Source: Hamadaea tsunoensis DSM 44101
Lineage (GTDB): Bacteria > Actinomycetota > Actinomycetes > Mycobacteriales > Micromonosporaceae
NCBI RefSeq assembly: GCF_000428945.1
Contig: NZ_AUAX01000016.1
Coordinates: 124,001-188,000, forward strand
Reading direction: 5' to 3'
Length of the DNA: 64,000 nt
The translations under genes were made by a program, and so were the position numbers. The notes under the pieces are model-generated. The model ran no database searches, was not told where the DNA came from, and saw nothing but the letters and a program-made list of their open reading frames with translations. This document shows, piece after piece, positions 61,861-64,000 of the stretch (the first letter of the stretch is position 1; each line of letters begins with the position of its first letter).

Positions 61861-62316
61861 ATGAGCACCGTCGTCATCGGCATGGGGGCAGGAAGGCAGG
61901 GTGCCGGCCCCCTCGTGGTCGATCTGCTGCGTCATATGAACGTGCCGGATGTTCGGCTGGCTGAGAGCGACGGCGACCCGGCCGACCTCGTCGAGCAGTG
62001 GGACAAGGCCGACTTGGCGGTCGTCGTGACAGCCGTCGACGCGGGCGGCCCGCCGGGACGCGTCCGCCACATCGGCCTGCCCGATCCCGCGGGAACGGCA
62101 TTGGATGGTGGCCTTACCGCACATGCCGCCACCACAGGAATCTCGGCGGCCCTGGCCCTCGGCCAGGCCCGTGCGCGTATGCCCGGGCGGCTCATGGTGT
62201 GCGGGATCGAGATCGACCCGAGGTTCGGCGACCGGTTGACGCCTCCGGTACGCGAGGCGTGCCAGCGCCTGGCCACGCAGCTCAGCGACTTGGTCGTTTC
62301 GGCCCAGGTCTGGTGA
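61861..62316 (+). CDS. Hydrogenase maturation protease-like protein
   Basis: Protein of 151 residues from ATG 61861 with GGGAGGC upstream. It has the HycI/HoxW fold order: VVIGMGAGRQGAGPLVVDLL (residues 4-23), VVVTAVDAGGPPGRVRHIGL (about 58-77) with the conserved Asp, AHAATTGISAALALGQ (about 89-104) with the conserved His, and RLMVCGIEIDPRFGDRLTPP. The N-terminal acidic residue that binds nickel in true proteases (normally in GN-x4-DDG-x-G) is not present. It may be an inactive or repurposed member. No hydrogenase genes are in the window. Confidence 0.75.
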   Translation: MSTVVIGMGAGRQGAGPLVVDLLRHMNVPDVRLAESDGDPADLVEQWDKADLAVVVTAVDAGGPPGRVRHIGLPDPAGTALDGGLTAHAATTGISAALALGQARARMPGRLMVCGIEIDPRFGDRLTPPVREACQRLATQLSDLVVSAQVW

Positions 62317-62319
62317 CCG

Positions 62320-62350
62320 GCAGCCGGGCCGGGACGCCCGGCCCGGCTGC
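62320..62350. terminator. Bidirectional hairpin terminator
   Basis: GCAGCCGGGCCGGG (62320-62333) pairs perfectly with CCCGGCCCGGCTGC (62337-62350) around ACG. It lies between the convergent protease-like and alcohol dehydrogenase genes. Confidence 0.9.
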
Positions 62351-62357
62351 GCGGCGG

Positions 62358-63395
62358 TCAGCGACTGACCACGACCTTGAGCGCCCCTGTGCCCGCCGGG
62401 TCGGCGAACACGTCGTACGCGGTCATGAACTCCTCGAACGCGAACCGGTGCGTCACCATCGCCGAGACGTCCAGCCGGCCCGCCGCGAGCATCGACAGCA
62501 GCGCCGGAGTGGAGAACGTGTCGACCAGACCCGTCGTGATGGTGACATTGCGGATCCACAGGTCTTCCAGATGCAGTGTCGCGGGCTTGCCGTGCACCCC
62601 GATGTTCGCCACTCGGCCGCCCGGGCGTACCAGGGTGGTACACAGTTCGAAACTCTCCGGCACACCGACGGCTTCGATGGCCACGTCCGCGCCCAGCCCG
62701 CCGGTGAGCTCCCGGATCATCGCGAGCGGAGAATCGTCGGGCGTCGTCGTGACCGTCGCGCCGAACGCCCGGGCGGCTTCCAGCCGGGCGGCCGCCTTGT
62801 CGATCGCGATGATGGCCGACGGCGAGTACAGCTGGGCGGTCAGAACGGCCGCCAGCCCGATCGGGCCGGCGCCGACCACCACCACGGTGTCGCCGGGACG
62901 CACCGCGCCGTTGAGCACGCCGACCTCGTAGGAGGTGGGCAGGATGTCGGCGAGCATGACCGCGGCCTCGTCGCCGATGGACTCCGGCAGCCGGTAGGTG
63001 GACAGGTCGGCGAACGGGAGGCGGGCGTACTCCGCTTGGACGCCGTCGACGGTGTGGCCCAGGATCCAGCCGCCGCCGTTGCGGCACTGTCCATAGTGGC
63101 CTTCGCGGCAGAACCGGCAGGTTCCGCAGGCCGAGATGCACGACGCGAGCACCCGGTCGCCTTCGCGCAGACCGCTGACGCCGCCACCGGTCTCGACGAC
63201 GGTGCCGACCGCCTCGTGGCCGAGAATGCGGCCCGGGGCGACCTCGGGCACGTCGCCCTTGAGGATGTGCAGGTCCGTACCGCAGATCGTCACGGCGTCC
63301 ACCTTGATGATCGCGTCACGCGGGTCGATGATCTTCGGGTCGCCGACCTCGGTCCAGGTCCGTTGCCCGGGACCGCCGTACACGAGCGCCTTCAT
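62358..63395 (-). CDS. Zinc-dependent alcohol dehydrogenase
   Basis: Protein of 345 residues from ATG 63395. Catalytic zinc ligands are Cys38 (ICGTDLH) and His60-Glu61; structural zinc ligands are Cys90, Cys93, Cys96 and Cys104 (ACGTCRFCREGHYGQC). The NAD fold is VVVVGAGPIGLAAVLTAQLY near 170-189, and IAIDKAAARLEAARAFGAT holds the Asp that prefers NAD. It is the usual alcohol dehydrogenase type and would reduce acetaldehyde and recycle NADH, fitting the fermentative genes here. A DosR-like box lies 77 bases upstream. Confidence 0.93.
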   Translation of the reverse strand: MKALVYGGPGQRTWTEVGDPKIIDPRDAIIKVDAVTICGTDLHILKGDVPEVAPGRILGHEAVGTVVETGGGVSGLREGDRVLASCISACGTCRFCREGHYGQCRNGGGWILGHTVDGVQAEYARLPFADLSTYRLPESIGDEAAVMLADILPTSYEVGVLNGAVRPGDTVVVVGAGPIGLAAVLTAQLYSPSAIIAIDKAAARLEAARAFGATVTTTPDDSPLAMIRELTGGLGADVAIEAVGVPESFELCTTLVRPGGRVANIGVHGKPATLHLEDLWIRNVTITTGLVDTFSTPALLSMLAAGRLDVSAMVTHRFAFEEFMTAYDVFADPAGTGALKVVVSR

Positions 63396-63471
63396 GGCTA
63401 CCTCCCAGTCTTCACCTCCAGCCTCGGCGGCGGCGGAATCGACCGGCAGTGCGACTGGTCCCGGCCGGAAG

Positions 63472-63485
63472 GGGCCGAAAGGCCC
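63472..63485. promoter_or_regulatory. DosR-like box before the alcohol dehydrogenase gene
   Basis: GGGCCGAAAGGCCC agrees with GGGACCAAAGTCCC at 11 of 14 positions and lies 77 bases before the start at 63395. GGGCC and GGCCC are perfect dyad arms. Confidence 0.55.
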
Positions 63486-63518
63486 GACATCGGCAGACCG
63501 GGCAGCGGGCGGATGGGT

Positions 63519-64000
63519 TCAGAAGGTGACCGTCACGTCGAGTCCGCCCTCCGGCCGGGCCCGGGCGGTGATGCGAGCCTGGTGCGCGTCGGCGATCGCC
63601 TGCACGATCGCCAGCCCCAGGCCGTGCCCTTCGGTGTTGAGCCGCTCCCCGGTCAGCCGCGCGAACGGCTCGAACAGCCGTTTGACCTGGTCCGGTGGCA
63701 CGACCGGGCCGCTGTTGACCACTGTGACCACCGTCTTGCCGTCACGCTGCCCGGTCGTCACCGTCACGTAGCCGCCGGGCACGTTGTAGCGCAGCGCGTT
63801 CTCCACCAGGTTCGTGATCAGGCTCTCCAGCTGCCGCGGATCGCCGGTCACCGGGCCCGGCTCCAGCCGTCTGTCCACAGTCAACCCTCGCGGGTCGGCC
63901 CGATCGAGCACGCGCGCGGTCGTCTCCTTCACATCCAGGTGTACGCGCAACCGCGTACCCCGTTCCCCGTCGGCGAGGGCCATCAGCGCGGCGATGAGGC
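63519..64000 (-). CDS. Sensor histidine kinase, C-terminal part (cut by window edge)
   Basis: The frame is open to the right edge, so only the last 160 residues are present. They hold the ATPase domain: N-box LESLITNLVENALRYNVPGG, G1 region VVTVVNSGPVVP, F-box LFEPFARLTGE and G2 EGHGLGLAIVQAIADAHQAR. This is the common HPK1 type, unlike the HisKA_3 kinase at 59285. The sensor part lies outside. It ends 123 bases before the alcohol dehydrogenase start in the same direction. Confidence 0.88.
   Translation of the reverse strand, partial: LIAALMALADGERGTRLRVHLDVKETTARVLDRADPRGLTVDRRLEPGPVTGDPRQLESLITNLVENALRYNVPGGYVTVTTGQRDGKTVVTVVNSGPVVPPDQVKRLFEPFARLTGERLNTEGHGLGLAIVQAIADAHQARITARARPEGGLDVTVTF

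Overview
The window is about 64 kb of very GC-rich DNA with dense, short-spaced genes, frequent 4-base ATGA/GTGA overlaps, GTG starts and many actinobacterial regulator families (SARP/BTAD, PadR, TetR, XRE-cupin, ECF sigma with zf-HC2 anti-sigma). This, with repeated use of the GTACGC word, suggests a filamentous actinomycete, most probably of the Micromonosporaceae (Actinoplanes-like). The family is an inference from style and gene content. I saw no rRNA, tRNA, phage, transposase or CRISPR array.

Bases 1-39,000 hold ordinary accessory chromosome: a truncated-at-edge STAND NTPase with WD40 repeats; a GT4 glycosyltransferase; a LysR/NmrA divergent pair; a PadR - pentapeptide - DrrAB-type ABC exporter operon with a clear promoter and operator; a zinc alcohol dehydrogenase; an EF-hand protein; a large SARP-type ATPase regulator; a threonine aldolase; a TetR gene and an FAD monooxygenase that share a 20-base operator; a diguanylate cyclase coupled to a STAS protein; several hydrolases; lipoproteins; a thioredoxin-reductase-like/pyrE/VOC operon; and an ArsR-like/MFS pair.

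Bases 39,000-46,600 hold two secreted proteins: a probable beta-propeller protein and a family 9 pectate lyase whose promoter spacer is exactly a LacI-type palindrome. A repeat-rich gene-free stretch follows (16-bp and 26-bp tandem repeats and a 92-nt hairpin), then a divergent ECF sigma/anti-sigma pair, a DAO-type oxidase and hypothetical proteins.

Bases 46,600-64,000 look like a hypoxia/dormancy island resembling the mycobacterial DosR regulon. It holds DUF1918, a universal stress protein, a DDN-type nitroreductase, pyruvate formate-lyase with its activating enzyme, phosphoketolase, an Acg-type nitroreductase, a membrane coiled-coil protein, a CBS protein coupled to an MgtA-like P-type ATPase, a DosS/DosT-like GAF sensor kinase that keeps the haem-ligand histidine, an Hsp20 remnant, a SHOCT protein, a hydrogenase-maturation-protease-like protein and a second zinc alcohol dehydrogenase. 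About thirteen 14-base near-palindromes of the form GGGAC-N4-GTCCC (best copy GGGACCAAAGTCCC) lie in the intergenic gaps of this island. They match the core of the DosR/DevR box. No DevR-type response regulator gene lies in the window. Together the genes suggest sensing of low oxygen, fermentative acetyl-unit production (PFL, phosphoketolase), NAD recycling (ADH), ion balance and stress protection.

A cross-scale oddity is that short tandem or direct duplications repeatedly sit at or across stop codons.
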